64,000 nt of DNA. It comes from Paenibacillus lautus NBRC 15380. Lineage in GTDB: Bacteria > Bacillota > Bacilli > Paenibacillales > Paenibacillaceae. Under the pieces are notes generated by a model. It saw nothing but the letters and a program-made list of their open reading frames with translations, made no database searches and had not been told where the DNA came from. The position numbers and the translations under genes are program-made. Of this stretch, positions 52,970 through 60,991 are shown one piece after another. Positions within the stretch are counted from its first letter, which is position 1. Each line of letters opens with the position of its first letter. Location of the stretch: assembly GCF_004000945.1 (NCBI RefSeq), contig NZ_BIMF01000001.1:496001-560000 (forward strand), written 5' to 3'.

Positions 52970-54496
52970 ATGAAACGAATATTGTCATGCGCGCTGGTCA
53001 TTATAACAGCGCTTTCAATCCTTGTCGCTTGCGGAGGCAAAGATTCCGGATCCGGCGCTAAGAACGATTCGGGACCTGTCGCTGAAGGAGATTTGAAAGA
53101 AAAGGAGCTCGTGAAGCTCAACGTTGTAATGATGGGCAATAACAAGAAAGATACCGCAGAGGTCGTGGAGGCCGTTAACGAAATCACAAGAGAAAAGCTG
53201 AATGTTGAAATGGACCTCACGTACATTTCGTACGGGAATTACGTACAACAGACGACAATGATGCTGGCCTCCGGTAAGGGAGTGGACTTGCTTCCGATCT
53301 ACATGACGCCACTGGCTACGGTTGCCAACAACGGTCAGATCATCCCGCTTAACGATTTGCTCGAGAACTATGGTCAAGACCTCGTTAAAGAAATCGGGCC
53401 TGAGTACATCGAGAGCGGCCGCATAGGTGATGACATTTACGGTATTACGACAGGTCGCGACCTTGCCAAGGCCTATGGCTTCCAAATGAGAAAAGACTTG
53501 GCGGATAAATACAACATCGATTACGCCAATATCAAAACACTCGATCAGTTGGAAGAAGCGCTGACAACGATCCGCGAGAATGAACCCAACGTAATCCCTG
53601 TCGTTCCATCGAATGGTGAGCTGGTTCGTAACTGGGGCTGGGATACGCTTGGCGACGATATGACCAACCTTGGCGTACTGATGGATTTTGGCAAGGAACT
53701 GAAGGTTGTCAACTTGTATGAAACCGAGTTTTACAGAGATTTTGTTACACGCACGCACAAATGGTATCAATCCGGCCTGATCATGAAAGATGCGATTAAC
53801 AATACGGAAAGTGCCGGCACGCTGATGAAAGCTGGCAGCGCATTTGGCGGATTTGCCAACCTGAAGCCTGGATTTGCCGTTCAGGAGACGAGAAATTGGA
53901 ACACGGAAATCGTCGTATCTGAAATCATTCCTCCTTATACAACAACCTCTGATGTGCAAATGGCTACTTGGACCATCAGCAGCGGAAGTGAGCATCCCGA
54001 AGCGGCGATGAAATTGCTGAATTTGATGTACACCGATCCTGAGATTGTGAACTTGCTGATCTACGGTATTCAGGATAAGCACTATGTAACCGTTGGCGAT
54101 GCTGCGAATGGACAATCCATGATCGACTTCCCAGAAGGCGTAAATGGCGGCAACAGCGGATATCCCCCGACTAGCGGCTGGGTTTGGACAAATCAAACCA
54201 TTGGTCATGTGTGGAAAGGCAACCCGGCAGATTATTGGGAAGTTCAGAAGGAATTTAACAACACGGCCACCCGCTCTGCAGCATACGGCTTCACCTTTGA
54301 TTCAAGCCGTGTACGAAACCAGATGACTGCGGCGTCCAATGTCGTTGCTAAATACCACGAGGCCTTGATGTGCGGGGTTCTTGACCCTGAAACGACATTG
54401 CCGATCTTCCAGAAGGAACTGAAGGATGCGGGCATTGACGACATTATTGCCGAGAAGCAATCCCAGCTTGATAAGTGGGCTGCTAACAATAAATAA
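52970..54496 (+). CDS. Carbohydrate ABC transporter binding lipoprotein (LplA-like)
   Basis: A 508-residue large-type solute-binding lipoprotein. ATG at 52970 with GAAGGG upstream is chosen over 52919. The lipobox is SILVACG (Cys20-22 region). The mature fold starts KLNVVMMGNNKKD and includes LLPIYMTPLATVANNGQIIP. The C-terminal Trp-rich motif GWVWTNQTIGHVW is typical of the LplA/YtcQ family that feeds oligogalacturonide-like or other oligosaccharide permeases. It is the first gene of a three-gene importer. Confidence 0.9.
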   Translation: MKRILSCALVIITALSILVACGGKDSGSGAKNDSGPVAEGDLKEKELVKLNVVMMGNNKKDTAEVVEAVNEITREKLNVEMDLTYISYGNYVQQTTMMLASGKGVDLLPIYMTPLATVANNGQIIPLNDLLENYGQDLVKEIGPEYIESGRIGDDIYGITTGRDLAKAYGFQMRKDLADKYNIDYANIKTLDQLEEALTTIRENEPNVIPVVPSNGELVRNWGWDTLGDDMTNLGVLMDFGKELKVVNLYETEFYRDFVTRTHKWYQSGLIMKDAINNTESAGTLMKAGSAFGGFANLKPGFAVQETRNWNTEIVVSEIIPPYTTTSDVQMATWTISSGSEHPEAAMKLLNLMYTDPEIVNLLIYGIQDKHYVTVGDAANGQSMIDFPEGVNGGNSGYPPTSGWVWTNQTIGHVWKGNPADYWEVQKEFNNTATRSAAYGFTFDSSRVRNQMTAASNVVAKYHEALMCGVLDPETTLPIFQKELKDAGIDDIIAEKQSQLDKWAANNK

Positions 54497-54534
54497 TCTT
54501 TTTTCGATTATTGGCTGAAAGGAGAATGGCCATC

Positions 54535-55470
54535 ATGGCGGCACCAAAGGTAAAAAGAGCTGGAAAAACCGGTTATAAACGCTTTATTCCCATGTACATC
54601 ATGATGATTCCAGGCCTAATTTACCTGCTTATCAACAACTATGTACCAATGGCTGGCATCATCATCGCGTTTAAACATATTAACTGGAATAAAGGGATCA
54701 TCGATAGCCCGTTTGCAGGCTTAAGCAACTTTGAATACCTCTTCAAGACGAAGGAAGCATGGATCATTACCCGAAACACCCTGGGATACAACCTTGCTTT
54801 TATTATTCTGGGGACTGTCTTAGCCGTTGCCATTGCCATTGTCTTAAATGAAATTCGTTCGAAGTTTTGGAAAAAGAGCTACCAAACGATTATCCTGCTG
54901 CCTTATCTGATTTCCATTGTCGTCGTAAGTTATCTTGTATTCGCCCTGTTTAGCTCCGAGTCCGGTTTTATCAATCACTCCATTCTGGAGCCTCTCGGAT
55001 TGAAGAGCATTTCATGGTACACGGAGCCGAAATACTGGCCCTATATCTTGACGATTGTGCATCTTTGGAAAACCGTCGGCTATAGCTGCATCATCTACTA
55101 CGCGACCGTAGTCGGCATTGATCGGGGCTACTATGAGGCTGCTGTTATTGATGGGGCGAACCGGTGGAAGCAGATCGTTCACATCACATTGCCTTCTCTG
55201 AAGCCGACGATGATTACGCTCGTGCTGCTTGCAATCGGAACGATATTCTATTCCGACTTCGGTCTGTTCTACCAGGTACCGATGGATTCCGGTCCGCTGT
55301 ACGATGTTACCAATACGATTGACACCTATGTTTATCGCGGCTTGATCAAATTGAACGATGTTGGCATGTCCTCTGCCGCAGGTGTGTACCAATCGCTGGT
55401 CGGATTCACGCTGGTCTACATCGCCAATCGACTTGTTATTAAATTCAGCAAAGAGAACGCGCTATTCTGA
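54535..55470 (+). CDS. ABC transporter permease (LplB type)
   Basis: A 311-residue permease with six helices, starting at ATG 54535 (AAAGGAG 10 bases upstream). The EAA loop is GYYEAAVIDGANRWKQIVHI. An N-terminal YLLINNYVPMAGIIIAFKHI segment is characteristic of the LplB group. It pairs with the YtcP-type permease that follows 18 bases later. Confidence 0.93.
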   Translation: MAAPKVKRAGKTGYKRFIPMYIMMIPGLIYLLINNYVPMAGIIIAFKHINWNKGIIDSPFAGLSNFEYLFKTKEAWIITRNTLGYNLAFIILGTVLAVAIAIVLNEIRSKFWKKSYQTIILLPYLISIVVVSYLVFALFSSESGFINHSILEPLGLKSISWYTEPKYWPYILTIVHLWKTVGYSCIIYYATVVGIDRGYYEAAVIDGANRWKQIVHITLPSLKPTMITLVLLAIGTIFYSDFGLFYQVPMDSGPLYDVTNTIDTYVYRGLIKLNDVGMSSAAGVYQSLVGFTLVYIANRLVIKFSKENALF

Positions 55471-55488
55471 CGCAAAGGAGCTTCGAAC

Positions 55489-56376
55489 ATGGTTGATAAT
55501 AGTAAAGCGTTTCAGATCATAGCGAATATTCTAATGTTCTTGTTTACGATATTCTGCTTGTTTCCGTTTGTACTGCTAGTCGTCTCTTCCTTTACCGATG
55601 AGGGCACACTGATCCGGAACGGTTACTCGCTGTTTCCCGAGAAGTTCAGTTTGGAAAGCTATGCGTACATGTATGAAAGACTCGATACGATTGTACGCGC
55701 CTACGGCATCACCGTCTTTGTCACGGTTGTCGGTACAGTTACCAGCTTGCTGATCACCGTATTGCTGGCTTACCCTCTCTCCAGAAGGGATTTGCCGCAT
55801 CGCGGAAAATTCGCTTTCTTCGTCTTTTTCACGATGCTGTTCAACGGCGGGTTAGTACCTACCTATATTATGTGGACCCGCTATTTAAACATTGATAATA
55901 CAATTTGGGCTTTGATCATTCCCGCCCTGCTGCTCAATGCCTTCTATGTCATCATGATGCGTACGTACTTTACGACGACTATCCCTGACGAAGTCATTGA
56001 AGCCGGAAGAATCGACGGTGCCGGAGAATTTCGCATTCTCTTCCGCATTGTTCTCCCGATGTCGCTGCCAATGGTCGCGACGCTATCGCTCCTCATTGGA
56101 CTCAACTATTGGAACGACTGGAGAAACGGTCTGTATTACTTAACGGATCATAGCTTGTTCAGTGTACAAAACATGCTGAATACGATGCTGCAGGATGTTA
56201 GATTCCTTGCAAGCGGCGGAGCTGGCGGCAACGCTAGTGAAATTGCATCTAATATGCCTAGCGTAGGGATTAAAATGGCGATCGCTGTAGTCGGAGCTTT
56301 ACCGATTATGATGGTGTACCCATTCTTCCAAAGGTATTTCGTAAAAGGGATTACGGTTGGAGCCGTTAAAGGTTAG
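55489..56376 (+). CDS. ABC transporter permease (LplC/YtcP type)
   Basis: A 295-residue permease with six helices. The EAA loop reads EVIEAGRIDGAGEFRILFRI, and the C-terminus ends GITVGAVKG, standard for carbohydrate permeases. Again no ATPase gene follows; a shared MsmX-like ATPase is expected. AAAGGAG precedes the ATG. The operon ends at a strong hairpin before the kinase gene. Confidence 0.93.
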   Translation: MVDNSKAFQIIANILMFLFTIFCLFPFVLLVVSSFTDEGTLIRNGYSLFPEKFSLESYAYMYERLDTIVRAYGITVFVTVVGTVTSLLITVLLAYPLSRRDLPHRGKFAFFVFFTMLFNGGLVPTYIMWTRYLNIDNTIWALIIPALLLNAFYVIMMRTYFTTTIPDEVIEAGRIDGAGEFRILFRIVLPMSLPMVATLSLLIGLNYWNDWRNGLYYLTDHSLFSVQNMLNTMLQDVRFLASGGAGGNASEIASNMPSVGIKMAIAVVGALPIMMVYPFFQRYFVKGITVGAVKG

Positions 56377-56391
56377 ACCTTGCTTTCTCAT

Positions 56392-56453
56392 AAAAAGGAC
56401 AAGAAGCACAGCATGAATGTTCATCACCTTGCTGGCCTATTGTCCTTTTTTTG
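56392..56453 (+). terminator. Terminator after the ABC operon
   Basis: A long stem AAAGGACAA...TTGTCCTTT with inner CAGCA/TGCTG pairing, followed by a T run. Confidence 0.8.
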
Positions 56454-56547
56454 TAATCATGACGTTCAAGGAAATAACTTGTTCAACCTGAATCGGATGT
56501 CTTACGTGATATAATATACGAACATATTAAATCCTAGGTGACCAATC

Positions 56548-58242
56548 ATGAAAAGAAGGTACAGCGCTTCATTTAAAATGAATATATTTCGCGCATTATT
56601 GCTGATTACATTCCCGCTAATCGGGATGCTGCTCGCGTTCAACTTCTATTCCTATTACGCGTTTAATGCGAAATTTGTCGAATCGAACAAGCAATCCTTC
56701 GCTTTATATGCTCAAAATTTGCAAAACGATCTGGGTGCAATCGATAATTTTTTATCCAACGTTGCCGTAAGCGATTACAACTATGTAACGCTGAACAGTC
56801 CTGTCAGTACGCTTAGGGCTCATGTTGCGTCCCATGAAATTATGACCCAGTTCAATACGGCTCTTAATTCTTATGACTTGGCTAACGCTTTTTTTATATA
56901 CAGTACAGTGAATAATACTTATCGGGATATTTTTGATAATGGGTACAGTTTTGAAACGAAAGAAGCCATTAGGCTGCATATGCGTACATTGACGCAGCGA
57001 TCCGAAAACCATTATAACGTGGGTTGGCTTGCTTTCGAAATCGAGGGGAAGGCTTATCTGTTCAGACTACTCGGGAAAAACGGTACGTATGCCGCTGTCA
57101 TGGTGGATTTTGATCGGATCCATTCGATGGATCTTGTGCAAAAAGAAACCGAGGTTATTTACGCCAACAACCAAGGGGCTCCGCTGACGAATAAACCATT
57201 CGTCGCAGACCACGAGCTCCAATTAAGCGAATTTAACAACAACTTTATCCTGATCAGCCAGCCCATTCACAACACGGATCTCCAATTGATCTTTGCTGTA
57301 CCGAAACCGGATGTATTCAAGGGAGGGCTTGCTCTATTGTTCGCGCTGTCCTTGTTCACCATTATACTTGTGATCATCAGCTTATTCTTCTTCAACCGGT
57401 CGCTCCTCTCTCCTTGGCATCGCCTGATGACAAGCATTGGCAAAGGCTCAGCGCAGGAGCTAAGAGAAGAATACCGCATCGAAGAGTTTAAACAGGTCGG
57501 CGCAGCATTTAACCATTTGACAACCCAGGTCAATCACTTGAAGATTGTCGCCTATGAACATGAGATTGAACGGCAGAAGGCAGAGCTGCAGCATTTGCAG
57601 CTGCAAATTCGCCCCCATTTCTTTCTCAACTGCTTGAAAAGCCTGTACGGGATGGCCCAGCAGCAAAGTTACGAGCGCATTCAGCATATGATCCTGGCGA
57701 TATCCAACCACCTGCGCTACAATTTCAAGGATAATCTGCAACTCGTCTCCCTTCAGCAGGAGGTAGATCATGTTCTGAACTATATTCGGATTCAGCAAAT
57801 TGCTCATCATGTTCCGCCGCTGTGCGAATACAGCGTCGATAGCGCCTTGAAGGATTTTACGATACCGCCTCTATCCATTCAGGCCTTCGTGGAGAACAGC
57901 ATCAAATATGCAACGAAGCCGAATGAACAGCTGCGGGTCGAGATTAAAGCGATTCTGCTGGAGAGTGACGATGGAGATTATGCGGATATCACGATTCAGG
58001 ATAATGGCGACGGCTTTACGGATTCGATTCTGCAGGAGCTGAATCATGGGGACAGCAGCTTCTATAAGGATATCCATATCGGAATCAGCAATGTGCGTCA
58101 TCGCTTGTCCATGCTGTACGGGGAGCGGGCCATGCTTGCCTTTTTCAACACAGAGAAAGGTGCGGTTGCTGAAATCATAATCCCGATCCATGCAAGAATA
58201 CAAGACAAGGAGGAAGCTTATGAACGTTCTAGTGGTGGATGA
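56548..58242 (+). CDS. YesM-type sensor histidine kinase
   Basis: A 564-residue kinase. Helix 1 (about 12-35), an extracellular sensor, helix 2 (about 255-280) and HAMP are followed by the His_kinase motif LQLQIRPHFFLNCLKSLYGM. HATPase_c contains QAFVENSIKYA and IQDNGDGFTD. The common Asn in PHFIFN is replaced (PHFFLN), still within family variation. It overlaps the response regulator gene by 23 bases and probably controls the ABC operon just upstream. Confidence 0.92.
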   Translation: MKRRYSASFKMNIFRALLLITFPLIGMLLAFNFYSYYAFNAKFVESNKQSFALYAQNLQNDLGAIDNFLSNVAVSDYNYVTLNSPVSTLRAHVASHEIMTQFNTALNSYDLANAFFIYSTVNNTYRDIFDNGYSFETKEAIRLHMRTLTQRSENHYNVGWLAFEIEGKAYLFRLLGKNGTYAAVMVDFDRIHSMDLVQKETEVIYANNQGAPLTNKPFVADHELQLSEFNNNFILISQPIHNTDLQLIFAVPKPDVFKGGLALLFALSLFTIILVIISLFFFNRSLLSPWHRLMTSIGKGSAQELREEYRIEEFKQVGAAFNHLTTQVNHLKIVAYEHEIERQKAELQHLQLQIRPHFFLNCLKSLYGMAQQQSYERIQHMILAISNHLRYNFKDNLQLVSLQQEVDHVLNYIRIQQIAHHVPPLCEYSVDSALKDFTIPPLSIQAFVENSIKYATKPNEQLRVEIKAILLESDDGDYADITIQDNGDGFTDSILQELNHGDSSFYKDIHIGISNVRHRLSMLYGERAMLAFFNTEKGAVAEIIIPIHARIQDKEEAYERSSGG

Positions 58243-59785
58243 TCAATATGATGTTGTGCAAGGAGTTATAGCAGGGGTCAATTGGCAGGAGCTGCATATC
58301 GATCATGTGTATCCCGCGTATGGCCCGGACGAAGTCAGAACGCTATTAAATCATCATCATGTACATATTATGCTGTGTGACATCGAAATGCCGCTGGAGA
58401 ATGGACTGGAGTTGTTCAAATGGGTAAAGGCTCAATTTCCTGCCATCGAGTGTATCTTCCTGTCTTCTTATTCCGAATTTGAATATGCGCAGGAAGCCAT
58501 TCAGCTTGGCTGCTTCGATTATATTCTCCAGCCTGCAAGGTACGAAGATATTCAAGGATCCATTGAGCGTGCGATCCATAAGATTCATGCCAATACCCAC
58601 ATGCAGCAAATTTATGAGTATGGTGCCTATTGGCGGCAAAATGAAGAATTACTGCTGGAGAACTGTGTTCGCAGCTTTATGCTTGATTCCCGAATGCATC
58701 CGCAGCAGCTGCTGCGGGATTTGAGTAATATCCATATTTCCGTCTCTGCTCACGCCCAATTCGGTTCCATTCTGATCCAGCTTACGAAATCGAATCCGAA
58801 CAAAGAGACCATAAAATATGAGCTGAGAAGTATCCTATCGAAGCTCATAGATTCTTATAACCTCGACCTGCTGTTCGTGCAGCTGGATCAGGTGAATTAT
58901 TTGGCACTTCTTTATACGGAGGGTGTATTCGATGCCCCCATCTCGGAATTGATGAAGCAATTTATCGACATGGCACACAATGAGCTCGGCTGCTCAGCAG
59001 CATGCTATATTTCGGATATCGGGGAGCCCGAGAAGCTTAAACTGCACTATAAAGCACTTTGCCATATGCGGCAGCAAAATGTCGCTTTATACAGCAAAGT
59101 CTTTACGATGCAGCATCTGAACAAGATCAAGGATAGTTCCTACTCCTTTCCCAACATGCAGAACTGGTCCTTGCTCATATCCCATAACAGCATCAAGACC
59201 GTGCGGGATCAGATCCATAGCTACCTCCTTCAGCAAAAGCAGCTGGGGATTGTGTCTGCTGAATTTCTGGCCAGGTTTCATCAGGACTATATCCAAATTT
59301 TCTTGACAGCGGTTAACCAGTTGAAGCTCGAAGTGAACGATATCTTTTTTGAGCAATATCCTTATGCCGACTATATCGAAGCTTATACATCACTGGATAA
59401 AATGATCGACCTGGTCAATTTCACGCTTGATTATGTTCAAGAGCATGCCGGAGAGGCTCACCATGCCCTATCCCCCATCGAACGGGCCATTGATTATATC
59501 AATCAGAACATTGAGAAGAACTTCAGCCGGGCGGAAGTAGCCGAAGCCATCTATCTGAACCCGGAATACTTATCTCGCTTGTTCAAGAAAGCGAAGGGCA
59601 TATCTCTGAACGACTTTATCATCACGCGGAAAATGGAAATCTCGAAGTCGCTGCTAACGAGCACGTATATACCGGTTCATCTCATTGCATCCAAGGTGGG
59701 TTATTCCAACTTCTCTTATTTCTCACAGGTGTTTAAAAAACACTGTGGCCTAACCCCACTCGAATATCGGCAGCAGCAGGGATGA
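58220..59785 (+). CDS. YesN-type response regulator, AraC family
   Basis: A 521-residue regulator; ATG at 58220 follows AAGGAGG. The receiver domain starts MNVLVVDDQYDV, with the phospho-Asp in IMLCDIEMPLENG. The conserved Lys of the receiver is replaced (YILQPARYE has Gln-Pro where LLKP is usual), which may alter phosphorylation-induced switching. A long middle region follows. The AraC helix-turn-helices are VAEAIYLNPEYLSRLFKK and IASKVGYSNFSYFSQVFKK. Confidence 0.92.
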   Translation: MNVLVVDDQYDVVQGVIAGVNWQELHIDHVYPAYGPDEVRTLLNHHHVHIMLCDIEMPLENGLELFKWVKAQFPAIECIFLSSYSEFEYAQEAIQLGCFDYILQPARYEDIQGSIERAIHKIHANTHMQQIYEYGAYWRQNEELLLENCVRSFMLDSRMHPQQLLRDLSNIHISVSAHAQFGSILIQLTKSNPNKETIKYELRSILSKLIDSYNLDLLFVQLDQVNYLALLYTEGVFDAPISELMKQFIDMAHNELGCSAACYISDIGEPEKLKLHYKALCHMRQQNVALYSKVFTMQHLNKIKDSSYSFPNMQNWSLLISHNSIKTVRDQIHSYLLQQKQLGIVSAEFLARFHQDYIQIFLTAVNQLKLEVNDIFFEQYPYADYIEAYTSLDKMIDLVNFTLDYVQEHAGEAHHALSPIERAIDYINQNIEKNFSRAEVAEAIYLNPEYLSRLFKKAKGISLNDFIITRKMEISKSLLTSTYIPVHLIASKVGYSNFSYFSQVFKKHCGLTPLEYRQQQG

Positions 59786-59800
59786 AGGTGTGATACTCCA

Positions 59801-59857
59801 TTAAGCTCCAAATCTCTGCGGATACCTACATTTTCTGCATAGCTTCTCAACAGCTTC
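59801..59857 (-). pseudogene. 3' end of a radical SAM/SPASM gene, duplicated fragment
   Basis: The minus strand encodes EAVEKLCRKCRYPQRFGA and a stop. The gene at 23445-24320 ends EAVEELCRKCGYRQRFGA and a stop. The match covers the last 19 codons only and stops abruptly at 59857, next to an unrelated coding fragment. It marks a recombination scar. Confidence 0.8.
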
Positions 59858-59860
59858 GTT

Positions 59861-59980
59861 GTAGGAGCATTGGTTACTGGGCCTAGTGCTGTAGGTAGCT
59901 ATAACAATAACCAAAAAGCGGAGACGATATACCCAGGTGATGCTAAAAGGCTTATAAAGCTGAAAGGTTATTACAACTAA
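59861..59980 (+). pseudogene. Orphan 3' coding fragment
   Basis: An open frame of 39 codons without a start reads GALVTGPSAVGSYNNNQKAE and continues to a TAA at 59980. It begins at the junction with the radical SAM fragment. It looks like the C-terminus of a protein cut by rearrangement. The family is not recognised. The remaining DNA up to 60195 is AT-rich, with an imperfect inverted repeat TACACCATTA...TAGTGGTGTA near 60003-60032. Confidence 0.35.
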
Positions 59981-60195
59981 ATATTAAAATCCGTGGTACA
60001 CCATTATAATCTTCGGGTTGTAGTGGTGTATCTTGACATTCTATTCTAATTGTTAGAGGGAAGAAATCTTAATCTAAGTACTTTCAAGTCCATTAGATAA
60101 GGAAGTGGGAAGATTGACGACGAATTGTGTTAATATATTTTTAACAGTAATCGTAGCATCTAAATATCTATTCTATTAGAAATAAGGGGAATACA

Positions 60196-60780
60196 ATGAA
60201 ATTTACTTATCTGTTAGTAGTCTTATTTACTCTGAGTGCATGTGCACCGGTAGTCTCGGAAGATAGCAGCAAAAATCGTGCTATAAACAATGAAATTACT
60301 TCCAGCACTGAACTGAATGTATTACAAGATCCCCCCGGATATTTAGCTAAAAATGAAGGGAAACTATCTATTCAGGATTCTGAAACCGCTTATGAAATGT
60401 GTGTGAGAGCGCTGACTGACTATTATAAAGCGGTCTGGAACGGCACGAATATTGAATTGGATACATTTATAGATAACGAAAACCTTAAACAGTATATGCA
60501 AAAGAAAATTCAATCCCAATATGATGTGAATGCCCAATTTAATGATAAGGTGCAAAATGTTAAGATTGGTGCTTGGGAAGTGGAGTATACGGATGATGTG
60601 GATGGAGGTTTTCTCTATTTAAAATTACCTGTGGAAATGAATAAGACTGTGGGTAGTCGTGGTGAAGTTACTGAGTTTCTTGTACGTAATGTAAACGGCA
60701 AGTTAATCATTGTTGATTGGTATACGGGTACAAAAGATGGTTATGATTTTAAGGGTAGCGTCACATGGGCATCAAGCTAA
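60196..60780 (+). CDS. Putative lipoprotein of unknown function
   Basis: A 194-residue protein with a short lipoprotein signal ending FTLSACA (lipobox Cys16). The mature part is acidic, with TAYEMCVRALTDYYKAVWNG and a beta-rich C-terminal half (FLVRNVNGKLIIVDWYTGTK) reminiscent of NTF2-like or DUF4829-like folds. AGGGG precedes the ATG. Its DNA is clearly more AT-rich than neighbouring operons and it sits among gene fragments, which suggests acquired DNA. Confidence 0.7.
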   Translation: MKFTYLLVVLFTLSACAPVVSEDSSKNRAINNEITSSTELNVLQDPPGYLAKNEGKLSIQDSETAYEMCVRALTDYYKAVWNGTNIELDTFIDNENLKQYMQKKIQSQYDVNAQFNDKVQNVKIGAWEVEYTDDVDGGFLYLKLPVEMNKTVGSRGEVTEFLVRNVNGKLIIVDWYTGTKDGYDFKGSVTWASS

Positions 60781-60991
60781 GTTAAAAAGCTAAACGCTAT
60801 GCTTATCGTAAGAAGTTTACGAGAAGGTTGGTGTTTTTTTATGAATCCTATCATTTTCAGTGAACTGAAACTTTTTGCACAAAATTACAAGATCTTTATC
60901 TCCAATAGTCCTAAAAGAAATCAAAAAAGAACGCCTAGAGTGCCATTTAGATGGCCAACTCATCGGCATTCTCCTTTGTTCTTCTACCATA

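Noticed and set aside
53015..54208. A 397-codon minus-strand ORF opposite the LplA-like gene
   Set aside because: A shadow of a conserved solute-binding protein gene.
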